Below, piece by piece: positions 31,928 to 39,879 of a stretch of 59,650 bases of DNA. Both the position numbers and the translations under genes were made by a program. The notes under the pieces are model-generated. The model was given only the letters and a program-made list of their open reading frames with translations, made no database searches and was not told the DNA's origin. How positions within the stretch are numbered: the first letter of the stretch is position 1; every line of letters starts with the position of its first letter. The DNA comes from JAMXLO01 sp041487355 (GTDB taxonomy: Bacteria; Pseudomonadota; Alphaproteobacteria; Acetobacterales; Acetobacteraceae): NCBI GenBank assembly GCA_041487355.1, contig JBGPND010000008.1, positions 1-59,650 on the forward strand, read 5' to 3'.

Positions 31928-32614
31928 TTAGACTAACAGGACAATCTTGGACTGGTGGGCCTGCGACGCAGAATTGTGCGCGTACGTGGCCCAGGTTGGC
32001 TCGTACACTTGAGCCTCGTCCCCCCACGCAACCCAACCGGCACGGGTTCCACGCGCGAACAGCTCCAAACGCAGGCCTGGTGAGCAATCCTCGATGATGG
32101 TGTAGTGTTCGTCAGGCTTGCGCGAATGCTCGCGCTTGCGGGTTGCAAGCAGGTTCACCTGGCGGCGACCTGGCGCGAGGGTTCGAGCATTCTTGCCCCG
32201 CACGCCGAACAGGATCAGTTCGGTGACATTGCGGAAGTAGAACCCAACCCCGCGCCCGTCGGAACCTCCGTCCTTGCGAACCTTATGCCACACTAGGTTC
32301 GACTTATACTGAAAGCCCCACGCGGCCATGACGGCGAGTCCGTTTGGCAGCAGGGCATTGGGGACCCAGAGATAGAGGTGGGCGGTCTCGGCAGCTACCT
32401 CCTGAACTGGCAGCGCCATGATTTCATCTAGGGTCATCGTGCCGTACCGAGACTGCCGGCGATATTCGGGCGCAATCTTCCCAGTCCGATTCGCGAAGCG
32501 CCACGGAGGGTCAGCCAACACCGTGGCAAATCGGCGGCCGTTGACCAGCCGGAGCAAGTCAGCGGATGCCTCACTCGCGGTATCGCTGCTTGGCACGATC
32601 AGCCCCCCCAGCAC
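31928..32614 (-). CDS. MT-A70 family adenine methyltransferase
   Basis: The 228-residue product shows the MT-A70 catalytic DPPW (35-38, in ATVLADPPWRF), then YGTMTLDEIMALPV, AHLYLWVPNALLP and the C-terminal NLLATRKREHSRKPDEHY and FARGTRAGW. The family methylates adenine N6; this phage and mobile-element branch is probably DNA-directed. The GTG start at 32614 is fixed by GAGGAG nine bases upstream. It converges on the DGQHR gene with a 37-base gap. It may protect DNA from an island nuclease, or be a solitary methylase. The partner assignment is inference. Confidence 0.9.
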   Translation of the reverse strand: MLGGLIVPSSDTASEASADLLRLVNGRRFATVLADPPWRFANRTGKIAPEYRRQSRYGTMTLDEIMALPVQEVAAETAHLYLWVPNALLPNGLAVMAAWGFQYKSNLVWHKVRKDGGSDGRGVGFYFRNVTELILFGVRGKNARTLAPGRRQVNLLATRKREHSRKPDEHYTIIEDCSPGLRLELFARGTRAGWVAWGDEAQVYEPTWATYAHNSASQAHQSKIVLLV

Positions 32615-32711
32615 GACTCGGAACTCCTCAATGAAAGCTACCGTGCTCCCGGCAGCGAAACAACGCTGCTGGCAATATCCAGGTTTGAACCGGTGCGCGG
32701 CGCGAGAGTCC

Positions 32712-33096
32712 TTATTCGACCCCCATGTAGGCTAGGAATTCATGGCTTTCGAGGAAGTCTTCGTCGACCTCTTCGACGCCGATAATGGCTTGTGGCGGGA
32801 CGTCGGTCGCTGTCCATACACCTTGCTCGTAGTCTCGATCGGGACGAAGCTTTCCGTGCATCTTGGTGGGATCCACGAGGATAACCAGGTACTCACCTCG
32901 CCTCTCGAATATGAAATTGTTGGCAATCTCGTACGCGCCCATCCTAGTCGTGGTGAAAAACACGCGCGGCTTCCATGCGACTTTATGCCATGAACCATGG
33001 TCTTGCTTTCAGGCCATCACGCAAGACCGCACCTTGGTTGCCGACGTCGGTGACATGATAGAGCTGGATTTCTGGCTGCTCCCTTATGGTCATCAT
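32712..33096 (-). pseudogene. ADP-ribosyltransferase-like small protein gene, split by a frameshift
   Basis: Two overlapping frames together give one coherent protein of about 125 residues. The 5' frame (ATG at 33096 or 33093) reads QLYHVTDVGNQGAVLRDGLK and stops at 32983-32985. The 3' frame, shifted by one base, continues HGSWHKVAWKPRVFFTTTRM, GAYEIANNF, YLVILVDPTKMHGKLRPDRD and VPPQAIIGVEEVDEDF. The LYHxT...N...L.dGL start, VFFTT strand and PPxAIxGVEE end are the layout of small ART-fold proteins (Tpt1/DarT-like). The family call is pattern recognition only. The 3' part alone is an 83-codon frame with a GTG start at 32963. It is either broken, a sequencing error, or recoded. Confidence 0.6.
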
Positions 33097-33159
33097 GTCG
33101 TTGGTACTTCCAAGTGTCCTGCTACGCACGACGGCAACGCTGATCGTGCCCGCGCTGGT

Positions 33160-34560
33160 TCAAATATGCAACGCCCTCCCCCACGCCGCCAGCACCGCCT
33201 CGTGCATCGTCTCGCTGATCGTCGGATGCGGGAACACCGTGTGCATCAGCTCCGCCTCGGTGCTCTCCAGCGTGCGCGCGATCGTGTAGCCCTGGATCAG
33301 CTCGGTCACCTCGGCGCCCACCATATGCGCGCCGAGCAGCTCGCCAGTCTTCGCATCGAACACCGTCTTCACCAGCCCCTCCGACTCGCCCATCGCGATC
33401 GCCTTGCCGTTGCCAATGAACGGGAATTTTCCGACTTTCACCTCGTGCCCCGCCTCCTTGGCGCGCGCCTCGGTCAAACCAACAGACGCGACCTGCGGCC
33501 GGCAATAGGTGCAGCCGGGAATGTTCGTCACATCCATCGGATGCAAATCGTTCAGCCCGGCGATCTTCTCGACGCACAACACGCCCTCATGCATCGCCTT
33601 GTGCGCAAGCCACGGCGGCCCCGCCAGATCGCCGATCGCATACACGCCGGGCTCGCCGGTGCGGCAGAACTCGTCGATCACCACATGCGTGCGATCGACC
33701 TTCACGCCGGTGCCTTCCAGCCCGATCCCCTCCACATTGCCGACGATGCCGACCGCGGAGATCACCCGCTCCACCGTGATCTCCTGGCTCTTGCCGCCGG
33801 CCTCCACCGTCACAACAACGCTGTCCTTGCCCTTCTTCGCCCCCTTCACGGCCGCGCCCACCAGGATCTTCATCCCCTGACCCACGAACGCCTTGTGCGC
33901 AAACGCGGAAATGTCCTCGTCCTCGACAGGAAGAATCCGAGGCAGCACTTCCACCACGGTCACCTCAGCGCCCATGTCGCGATAGAAGCTGGCGAACTCG
34001 ATGCCAATCGCGCCCGAGCCGATCACCAGCAGCGACTTCGGCATCACCGACGGAATCATCGCCTCCTTGTAGGTCCAGATCAGCTTGCCGTCGGCTTCGA
34101 TCCCCGGCAGTTGCCGCGCCCGCGCGCCAGTCGCCAGCACGATGTGCGGCGACGCCAGCGTAGCAACCGGCTTGCCGTCCTTCTCCACCGCCAGGGTCTG
34201 CTTGCCCGCAAGCTTGCCGACGCCATCGAACACCGTGATCTTGTTCTTGCGCATCAGATGCGCCACGCCCGAGGAAAGCTGCTTCGCCACCGCGCGCGAG
34301 CGCTTCACCACCTTGTCGATCTCGAAGCGCGGCTCGACCGCGGCGAAGCCGAACTCCGGCAGATGATGCAGCAGGTGGTTGATCTCCGAGGTGCGCAGCA
34401 GCGCCTTGGTCGGGATGCAGCCCCAGTTCAGGCAGATGCCGCCGAGATGTTCGCGCTCCACCACGGCGGTCTTCATGCCGAGCTGCGCGGCGCGGATCGC
34501 CGCGACGTAGCCGCCGGGGCCGCCGCCGACGACGACAATGTCAAAACTCTGGTCAGCCAT
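33160..34560 (-). CDS. lpd: Dihydrolipoyl dehydrogenase (E3)
   Basis: The 466-residue flavoenzyme reoxidises the dihydrolipoyl groups of pyruvate dehydrogenase with NAD. The FAD-binding VVVGGGPGGYVAAIRAAQLG is N-terminal. The redox disulfide is C43 and C48 in GGICLNWGCIPTKALL. An NAD-binding GSGAIGIEFASFY follows, and the His-Glu dyad is in HPHPTISETMHEA. It is the last intact gene of the leftward pdh operon and overlaps the GNAT gene by 8 bases. The island begins right after its stop, where lipA would normally follow. Confidence 0.96.
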   Translation of the reverse strand: MADQSFDIVVVGGGPGGYVAAIRAAQLGMKTAVVEREHLGGICLNWGCIPTKALLRTSEINHLLHHLPEFGFAAVEPRFEIDKVVKRSRAVAKQLSSGVAHLMRKNKITVFDGVGKLAGKQTLAVEKDGKPVATLASPHIVLATGARARQLPGIEADGKLIWTYKEAMIPSVMPKSLLVIGSGAIGIEFASFYRDMGAEVTVVEVLPRILPVEDEDISAFAHKAFVGQGMKILVGAAVKGAKKGKDSVVVTVEAGGKSQEITVERVISAVGIVGNVEGIGLEGTGVKVDRTHVVIDEFCRTGEPGVYAIGDLAGPPWLAHKAMHEGVLCVEKIAGLNDLHPMDVTNIPGCTYCRPQVASVGLTEARAKEAGHEVKVGKFPFIGNGKAIAMGESEGLVKTVFDAKTGELLGAHMVGAEVTELIQGYTIARTLESTEAELMHTVFPHPTISETMHEAVLAAWGRALHI

Positions 34561-35047
34561 TCGCTGCTCCCAGTTCTGCGAGGGCCGCGCCGCGCAGCTC
34601 CATCGTGTGCCAGTCGGTCAGTGGCCTGGCGCCCAGCTTGCGATAGAAGTCGATGGCCGGCTGGTTCCAGGTCAGCACGCGCCATTCCATGCAGGCACAG
34701 TTCTCCGCCAGTGCGGCGTGCGCCACATGCCGGAACAGGGCAAGCCCGATGCCCTTGCCGCGATAGGCCGGCTCGACGAACACGTCCTCGACATAGACCC
34801 CAAGCCGACCCGCGAATGTTCCGACGGTATGGTACCAGAGCACGACGCCGACCGCTCTGCCATCCGCTGCGGCCAGCGCCGCCCGCGCGAAGGGACGCGG
34901 TCCGAACAGGAGCCGGTGGATGTCCGCCTCGGTTGCGGTGACGTGGTGCAGCAGCTTCTCGTAGTCGGCGAGGCCGCGCACCAGACGCAGCACGTCTGGC
35001 ACGTCATTCGGCATTGCGCCTCGCAGACTGAATGTGGGGGCATTCAT
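34553..35047 (-). CDS. GNAT family N-acetyltransferase
   Basis: The 164-residue product has the GNAT acetyl-CoA binding core YVEDVFVEPAYRGKGIGLALF (the Q/RxxGxG/A motif is RGKGIG) and the terminal FYRKLGARPL. It resembles SAT1-like diamine or small-molecule acetyltransferases (VRGLADYEKL, LRGAALAELG). Its target is unknown. It is inserted between pdhC and lpd in the pyruvate dehydrogenase operon and overlaps the lpd start by 8 bases, so it is translated with the complex. A 31-base palindrome lies just upstream. Confidence 0.9.
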   Translation of the reverse strand: MNAPTFSLRGAMPNDVPDVLRLVRGLADYEKLLHHVTATEADIHRLLFGPRPFARAALAAADGRAVGVVLWYHTVGTFAGRLGVYVEDVFVEPAYRGKGIGLALFRHVAHAALAENCACMEWRVLTWNQPAIDFYRKLGARPLTDWHTMELRGAALAELGAANG

Positions 35048-35066
35048 GGCGCCACTAACCTACACC

Positions 35067-35097
35067 CGTCATGGCCGGGCCTGACCCGGCCATGACG
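35067..35097. repeat. 31-base palindrome, family D, copy 2
   Basis: The arms CGTCATGGCCGGG and CCCGGCCATGACG flank a 5-base loop. It sits between pdhC and the GNAT gene inside the pdh operon. It could act as an mRNA hairpin that sets the ratio of upstream to downstream message. There is no T-tract. Confidence 0.9.
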
Positions 35098-35122
35098 AAA
35101 AAACGAGGCGAGTGCTGCCCGC

Positions 35123-36364
35123 TCACAGCAGCAGACTCAGCGGGTCCTCGACGATCCGCTTGAACTCGCGCAGCCATTGCGCGCCCAGTGCGCCATCCAC
35201 CACACGGTGATCCACGCTCAACGTGCAGGTCATCACCGTCGCGATCGCCAGCGAGTCGTTCTTCACCACCGGCCGCTTCTGCCCCGCGGCAACCGCCAGG
35301 ATCGCAGCTTGCGGCGGGTTGATGATCGCGGCGAATTCCGTCACGCCGAACATTCCCATGTTGGAGATCGAGAACCCGCCGCCCTGGAACTCCTCCGGCT
35401 TCAACTTGCCCGCGCGCGCCCGGCCGGCCAGGTCCTTCATCTCGCGGCTGATCGTCGACAGACCCTTCTGGTCCGCCTTGCGCACGATCGGCGTGATCAG
35501 CCCATCGGGGATCGCCACCGCAATGCTGATGTCGACATCGTCGAACAGCACCATGCCGTCGTCGGTCCAGGCGGCGTTCACCGTCGGCACGCGCCGGAGC
35601 GTCGCAGCGGCGGCCTTGATCACCAGGTCGTTGATGGTGATCAGGTAGGCGCCCGGCCCCTCCTTCGGCGACTTGGCGTTCAGCTCGTTCATCAGCTTGA
35701 TCAGCGCATCGATCTCCACGTTCATCGAGACGTAGAAATGCGGGATGGTGGACTTCGCCTCGGTCAGCCGGCGCGCGATCACCTTCCGGATCGAGCTGTG
35801 CGGCACCAGCTTGTGCGGCGCCGTGATTGGCGCGGCAGGTCTGGCCGCTGGCGCCGCGACGGGTGCACCCTTTTGCAGCGTCGCCTCGATGTCGACCTTC
35901 ACGATGCGACCGTTCGGCCCGCTGCCCTTCAGTGTTGCGAGATCGATCCCCGTCTGCTTCGCCATCCGCCGCGCCAGAGGCGAGACGAAGATGCGCTCGC
36001 CGCTATCATCGTGCCCATTGCCGCTCGGCGCGGCAGGTTGCGGCGCAGCCCGCGGAGCCTCCACTTTCGGCGCCGGTGCAGGCAGCGCCGCGGGCGCAGG
36101 TGCAGCGGAGGGCACCGCCTCACCCTCTTCCACCAGGATCGCGATCGGCTCGTTCACCTTCACGCCCTGCGTGCCGTCCTCCACCAGGATCTTGCCCAGC
36201 ACGCCTTCATCGACCGCCTCGACTTCCATCGTCGCCTTGTCGGTCTCGATCTCGGCGATCACGTCGCCGGCGCGCACCGGCTCGCCTTCCTTCTTCAACC
36301 AGCGCGTCAGCGTGCCTTCGGTCATCGTCGGCGACAGCGCCGGCATCAGGATGTTGGTCGCCAT
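35123..36364 (-). CDS. pdhC: Dihydrolipoyllysine acetyltransferase, pyruvate dehydrogenase E2
   Basis: The 413-residue E2 carries one N-terminal lipoyl domain (the lipoylated Lys is in EIETDKATMEVEAVDEG), an Ala/Pro linker, the E1/E3-binding domain (FVSPLARRMAKQTGIDLATL) and the C-terminal acetyltransferase with DHRVVDGALGAQW. It transfers acetyl groups to CoA and forms the core of the complex. The gene follows pdhB by 12 bases. Because lipA here is truncated, lipoylation of this protein must depend on another lipA copy or on salvage. Confidence 0.96.
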   Translation of the reverse strand: MATNILMPALSPTMTEGTLTRWLKKEGEPVRAGDVIAEIETDKATMEVEAVDEGVLGKILVEDGTQGVKVNEPIAILVEEGEAVPSAAPAPAALPAPAPKVEAPRAAPQPAAPSGNGHDDSGERIFVSPLARRMAKQTGIDLATLKGSGPNGRIVKVDIEATLQKGAPVAAPAARPAAPITAPHKLVPHSSIRKVIARRLTEAKSTIPHFYVSMNVEIDALIKLMNELNAKSPKEGPGAYLITINDLVIKAAAATLRRVPTVNAAWTDDGMVLFDDVDISIAVAIPDGLITPIVRKADQKGLSTISREMKDLAGRARAGKLKPEEFQGGGFSISNMGMFGVTEFAAIINPPQAAILAVAAGQKRPVVKNDSLAIATVMTCTLSVDHRVVDGALGAQWLREFKRIVEDPLSLLL

Positions 36365-36376
36365 GTGCCGCTCCCC

Positions 36377-37711
36377 TCAGACGATCTTCTTCACCGCATC
36401 GACCACCCACTCGGGTTGCGGCAGTGCGAACTTCTCCAGATTGGCGGCGTAGGGCAGCGGCACATCGGCGCCGTGCACGCGCGTGGGCGGCGCATCCAGC
36501 CAGTCGAACGCATGCTCGATCACCTGCATCGCCACCTCCGCGCCGATGCCGGCAAACGGCCAGCCTTCCTCCACGATGACGATGCGGTTGGTCTTCTTCA
36601 CGCTCTCGATGACTGTCGCGGTATCGAACGGCCGCAGCGAGCGCAGGTTGATCACCTCGGCCTCGATGCCCTGCTCGGCCAGCGCCTCCGCCGCCTTCAG
36701 CGCCACGCCGACCATGATCGAGAACGCAACGATGGTCACATGCCGGCCGACGCGCTCCACCTTGGCACGACCGATCGGCAGGATGAACTCCTCGTCGGTC
36801 GGGCAATCGAAGGTATGGCCGTAGAGAATCTCGTTCTCCAGCACGATGACCGGATTGGGATCGCGGATCGCCGCGCGCAGCAGCCCCTTGGCGTCGGCCG
36901 ACGACCATGGCGCGACGACCTTCAGCCCCGGCACATGCGCATACCAGCTCGCGTAGCACTGCGAGTGCTGTGCCGCCACGCGCGCGGCGGCACCGTTGGG
37001 GCCACGCAACACGATCGGGCAGCCCATCTGGCCGCCCGACATGTAGAGCGTCTTCGCCGCCGAGTTGATGATCTGGTCCATCGCCTGCATGGCGAAGTTG
37101 AACGTCATGAACTCGACGATGGGTTTCAGCCCGTTGAGTGCCGCACCGACCGCCATGCCGGTGAAGGCATGCTCGGTGATCGGCGTGTCGATGATGCGCT
37201 TCGGGCCGAACTCGTCGAGCAGGCCCTGGCTGATCTTGTAGGCGCCCTGGTACTGCGCGACCTCCTCGCCGATCAGGAACACGCGGTCGTCGCGCCGCAG
37301 TTCGGCGGCCATCGCGTCGCGCAACGCCTCGCGCACGGTGATCGGCTTGGTCGGGCCCCAGTCCTTGTCAGGCTCGGGTTGCGGTGCCGACGTGGCTGGT
37401 TGCGGCGCAGGGCGCGGAGCCGGCGGCGGTGCGGCTGGCTTGGCGGCCGGTGTTGCGGACACATCCTCGCCATTCGCGGCCAGCACGGCGATCGGCGTGT
37501 TCACCGGGACGCCCTCGGTCCCTTCATCGACCAGGATCTGCGCCAGCTTGCCTTCGTCGACCGCCTCCACCTCCATGGTGGCCTTGTCGGTCTCGATCTC
37601 GGCGATCACGTCGCCGGCGCGCACGTCGTCACCGACATGTTTGAGCCAGCGGGAGAGCTTGCCCTCGGTCATGGTCGGCGACAGCGCCGGCATCAGGATT
37701 TGCCTCGACAT
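36377..37711 (-). CDS. pdhB: Pyruvate dehydrogenase E1 beta subunit with N-terminal lipoyl domain
   Basis: The 444-residue product has a lipoyl domain at residues about 1-78 (EIETDKATMEVEAVDEGKLA), an Ala/Pro-rich linker, then the E1 beta fold (TVREALRDAMAAELRRDDRV, IDTPITEHAFTGMAVGAALN). A lipoyl domain on E1 beta is typical of alphaproteobacterial complexes. With E1 alpha it decarboxylates pyruvate using thiamine diphosphate. It lies three bases after the pdhA stop, so the pair is co-translated. Confidence 0.96.
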   Translation of the reverse strand: MSRQILMPALSPTMTEGKLSRWLKHVGDDVRAGDVIAEIETDKATMEVEAVDEGKLAQILVDEGTEGVPVNTPIAVLAANGEDVSATPAAKPAAPPPAPRPAPQPATSAPQPEPDKDWGPTKPITVREALRDAMAAELRRDDRVFLIGEEVAQYQGAYKISQGLLDEFGPKRIIDTPITEHAFTGMAVGAALNGLKPIVEFMTFNFAMQAMDQIINSAAKTLYMSGGQMGCPIVLRGPNGAAARVAAQHSQCYASWYAHVPGLKVVAPWSSADAKGLLRAAIRDPNPVIVLENEILYGHTFDCPTDEEFILPIGRAKVERVGRHVTIVAFSIMVGVALKAAEALAEQGIEAEVINLRSLRPFDTATVIESVKKTNRIVIVEEGWPFAGIGAEVAMQVIEHAFDWLDAPPTRVHGADVPLPYAANLEKFALPQPEWVVDAVKKIV

Positions 37712-37714
37712 CGC

Positions 37715-38725
37715 TCAGCCCTCCAGCAGCACGTCGGTCCACAGCTCGGACTCGTCCGGCTCCGGACTGCTCTGGGCGAAGTCGACCGCGCCCTGGATCA
37801 CTGCCTTCACCTCGTCGTCGATCTTCTTGAACGTGGCTTCGTCAACGCCGAGCGCCTCCAGCATGTGGCGCGCGCTCTCGATGCAATCATGCTGCGTGCG
37901 CATCATCTGCACCTCCTCGCGAGTGCGGTAGCGCGCCGGGTCGGACATCGAGTGGCCACGATAGCGGTAGGTCTTCACCTCGAGCAGGTATGGCCCCTTG
38001 CCGGCGCGGCAATGCGCCACCGCGTGCTCGCCGGCCTCCATCACCGCCAGCACGTCCATGCCGTCCACCTGCATGCCAGGAATGCCCCATGGCACGCCGT
38101 TCTTCGACAGGTCGCGCGAGGCGGAGGCACGCTCGACGCTGGTGCCCATGCCGTACTTGTTGTTTTCGATCACGTAGACCACGGGCAGCTTCATCAGCGC
38201 GGCGAGGTTGAAGCTTTCGAACACCTGGCCCTGGTTCGAGGCGCCTTCGCCGAAATAGGTCACCGACACGCGATCGTTGCCGCGGTACCAGTTGCTGAAG
38301 CCGAGCCCGGTGCCGATGCTGACCTGCGCGCCGACGATGCCATGGCCGCCGAAGAAGTTCTTCTCCTTGCTGAACATGTGCATCGACCCGCCCTTGCCGT
38401 GCGAGTAGCCCCCTGCCCGGCCGGTCAGCTCCGCCATCACGCCGCGCGGGTCCATGCCGGTCGCCAGCATGTGGCCGTGGTCGCGGTAGGAGGTGATCAC
38501 CTCGTCGCCATCCGACAGCGCCATCTGCATGCCGACGACGACAGCCTCCTGGCCGATGTAGAGGTGACAGAAGCCGCCGATCAGCCCCATGCCATAGAGC
38601 TGCCCCGCCTTCTCCTCGAAGCGGCGGATCAGCAGCATGTCGTGGTAGGCCTTCAGGAGCCTGTCCTTGTCCGCCTTTGGCTCGCGCGTCTTGCCACGCT
38701 TCCTGGCTTCGGCAGCCTGTGCCAT
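37715..38725 (-). CDS. pdhA: Pyruvate dehydrogenase E1 alpha subunit
   Basis: The product of about 336 residues has the E1 alpha pattern: LLIRRFEEKAGQLYGMGLIG, the thiamine diphosphate motif with GEGASNQGQVFESFNLAALM, and the phosphorylation-loop-like YRYRGHSMSDPARYRTREE. The ATG at 38725 (MAQAAEARKRGKTREPK) is preferred over an upstream in-frame ATG in the leader. The leader is about 115 bases from a TTAACCACA palindrome that overlaps a promoter-like sequence. It is the first gene of the leftward pdh operon. Confidence 0.95.
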   Translation of the reverse strand: MAQAAEARKRGKTREPKADKDRLLKAYHDMLLIRRFEEKAGQLYGMGLIGGFCHLYIGQEAVVVGMQMALSDGDEVITSYRDHGHMLATGMDPRGVMAELTGRAGGYSHGKGGSMHMFSKEKNFFGGHGIVGAQVSIGTGLGFSNWYRGNDRVSVTYFGEGASNQGQVFESFNLAALMKLPVVYVIENNKYGMGTSVERASASRDLSKNGVPWGIPGMQVDGMDVLAVMEAGEHAVAHCRAGKGPYLLEVKTYRYRGHSMSDPARYRTREEVQMMRTQHDCIESARHMLEALGVDEATFKKIDDEVKAVIQGAVDFAQSSPEPDESELWTDVLLEG

Positions 38726-38813
38726 GGCTCGTCCCCCGGTTGCCGCAACAGTGGCGGGCTGCACAACTAGCGTCGAGGTCAGTCCTCGCGCAAGCGCGGG
38801 TGCGCAAAAAAGC

Positions 38814-38843
38814 ATTATTGTGCAATGCAATAGCCGTAGTTAA
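38814..38843 (-). promoter_or_regulatory. pdhA: Candidate pdhA promoter
   Basis: Read on the minus strand, TTAACT (38843-38838; 4 of 6 matches to a -35 box) and AATAAT (38819-38814; 5 of 6 matches to a -10 box) are separated by 18 bases, about 90 bases upstream of the pdhA ATG. The 302-base stretch 38726-39027 holds no gene. This is inference from matches only. Confidence 0.4.
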
Positions 38844-38858
38844 CCACATTGTGGTTAA
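38840..38858. promoter_or_regulatory. Palindromic operator candidate upstream of pdhA
   Basis: TTAACCACATTGTGGTTAA is a perfect 9+1+9 palindrome in an otherwise GC-rich leader. It overlaps the -35-like TTAACT of the candidate pdhA promoter, the position expected for a repressor site. It resembles operators of GntR-type regulators, but the protein cannot be named. Confidence 0.5.
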
Positions 38859-39027
38859 ACCTCTGTCCGTGCCGCAACATGGCCAACCGACAATGCTCAG
38901 GATTGCGCGCGGCCGGGGCTGTGGGACAGCATTCTTTCGAGTGCGCTCGTGATTTCGCAGCGAGATTTCCGCTGCCAAGGCCACATTCCATTGCAACCTG
39001 ACAGCGCCGCCAGAGTTCCCGTTACCG

Positions 39028-39588
39028 CTACCAGCTTGCGGCGCGCGCCGTGGCCCAGAGCCCGCGGCGCTCGGCCTGCGCTTGCGCCTCCTCGCGCTTC
39101 AGCGCCGGCAACGCGTTATCGGCGCGGGCCCAGCCGGCGGCCACCTGGGCGCGGTTCAGGTCTGTACCGCTTGCCTCGCACACGGCGTAGGGACGTCCCA
39201 GTTCGTCCTGTCCGCGCGTCCGGCAGGCGACCGGCAGTTCGCGCACCAGGGCGGCAAGCGCGTTCGTGGCGGCCGCGCCGCAATCGAACCCGGAGCCGTC
39301 GCTCGCCTTGCAGGTCGCGCCACGCATCGGCGGATCGACCCCGAGCAGGCGCACGACGTGGTTCTGCAGCCTGAGCGTGCCGCCATCCACGACCGCGACC
39401 TGAGCCGGCTGGGCATCCAGCCGGTCGGCTCCGGCGCTGGGATGCGGCGCGGCGCTGCCGCTGGTTTGCCAGGACAGCGTGGCGAGCGCGATGCCGGCCG
39501 CGGCCACCAGCCCGGCGAGCGCGATCAGCGCCAGCCCCCGCACAGGGAGTGAAGAGCGGAAAATCCGGCGCGGACGGCTGATCGGCAA
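39028..39588 (-). CDS. Thermonuclease-like (SNase fold) protein, probably inactive
   Basis: The 186-residue product has an N-terminal membrane anchor (LALIALAGLVAAAGIALATL) and an SNase-like OB fold (VVDGGTLRLQ, VVRLLGVDPPM, QVAAGWARADNALPALKREE, AQAERRGLW). Compared with staphylococcal nuclease the DGDT metal site reads DGGT and the IDTPE catalytic Glu reads VDPPM, so key acidic residues are missing. The Arg in VRLLG is kept. It is probably a periplasmic or membrane-anchored binding version of the fold. It is on the minus strand upstream of the pdh operon and shows no functional link to it. Confidence 0.8.
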   Translation of the reverse strand: MPISRPRRIFRSSLPVRGLALIALAGLVAAAGIALATLSWQTSGSAAPHPSAGADRLDAQPAQVAVVDGGTLRLQNHVVRLLGVDPPMRGATCKASDGSGFDCGAAATNALAALVRELPVACRTRGQDELGRPYAVCEASGTDLNRAQVAAGWARADNALPALKREEAQAQAERRGLWATARAASW

Positions 39589-39879
39589 ACCTGGCTTCCC
39601 CGGCGATGATGTGGCTTTTCCGCCGGATGCCGGCCAGTCGCGGCCGGGTCAAGGGTGGAAATGCCAGAATGCCAAATTTCCGGTGGATTGTCGCCCACGC
39701 ACCGTGGTGCGGCGGTGGGGTATCTGCGCAGGACGCCCGGATCCGGGCTCCTGGCTTCCTGCGGGTCCTGGCCAGCCTCGGCCGCTGGCGGGGTTCAGCC
39801 CGGTGCTCGGCGCGCTTGCGATGCTGGCCCTGCGGGGATTCACGGTGCCGAGCTGGGCGCCGGGCGCAGCCAAGGCGGC
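39589..39879. other. Gene-free stretch between nuclease-like and protease genes
   Basis: No convincing gene is seen in this 291-base stretch. Open frames exist on both strands, but they are Arg/Ala/Pro-rich and without recognisable motifs, as expected by chance at this GC content. Confidence 0.5.

Noticed and set aside
32679..32695. A tRNA T-arm-like sequence (GGTTCAAACC on the minus strand) near the island edge, a possible integration site
   Set aside because: No matching acceptor stem, D-arm or anticodon arm lies at the required distance; the stem has a mismatch and a wobble.
35177..38770. A 1197-codon open frame on the plus strand opposite pdhA, pdhB and pdhC
   Set aside because: It is antisense to three certain genes and His/Arg/Asp-rich without motifs; long antisense frames are expected at this third-position GC.
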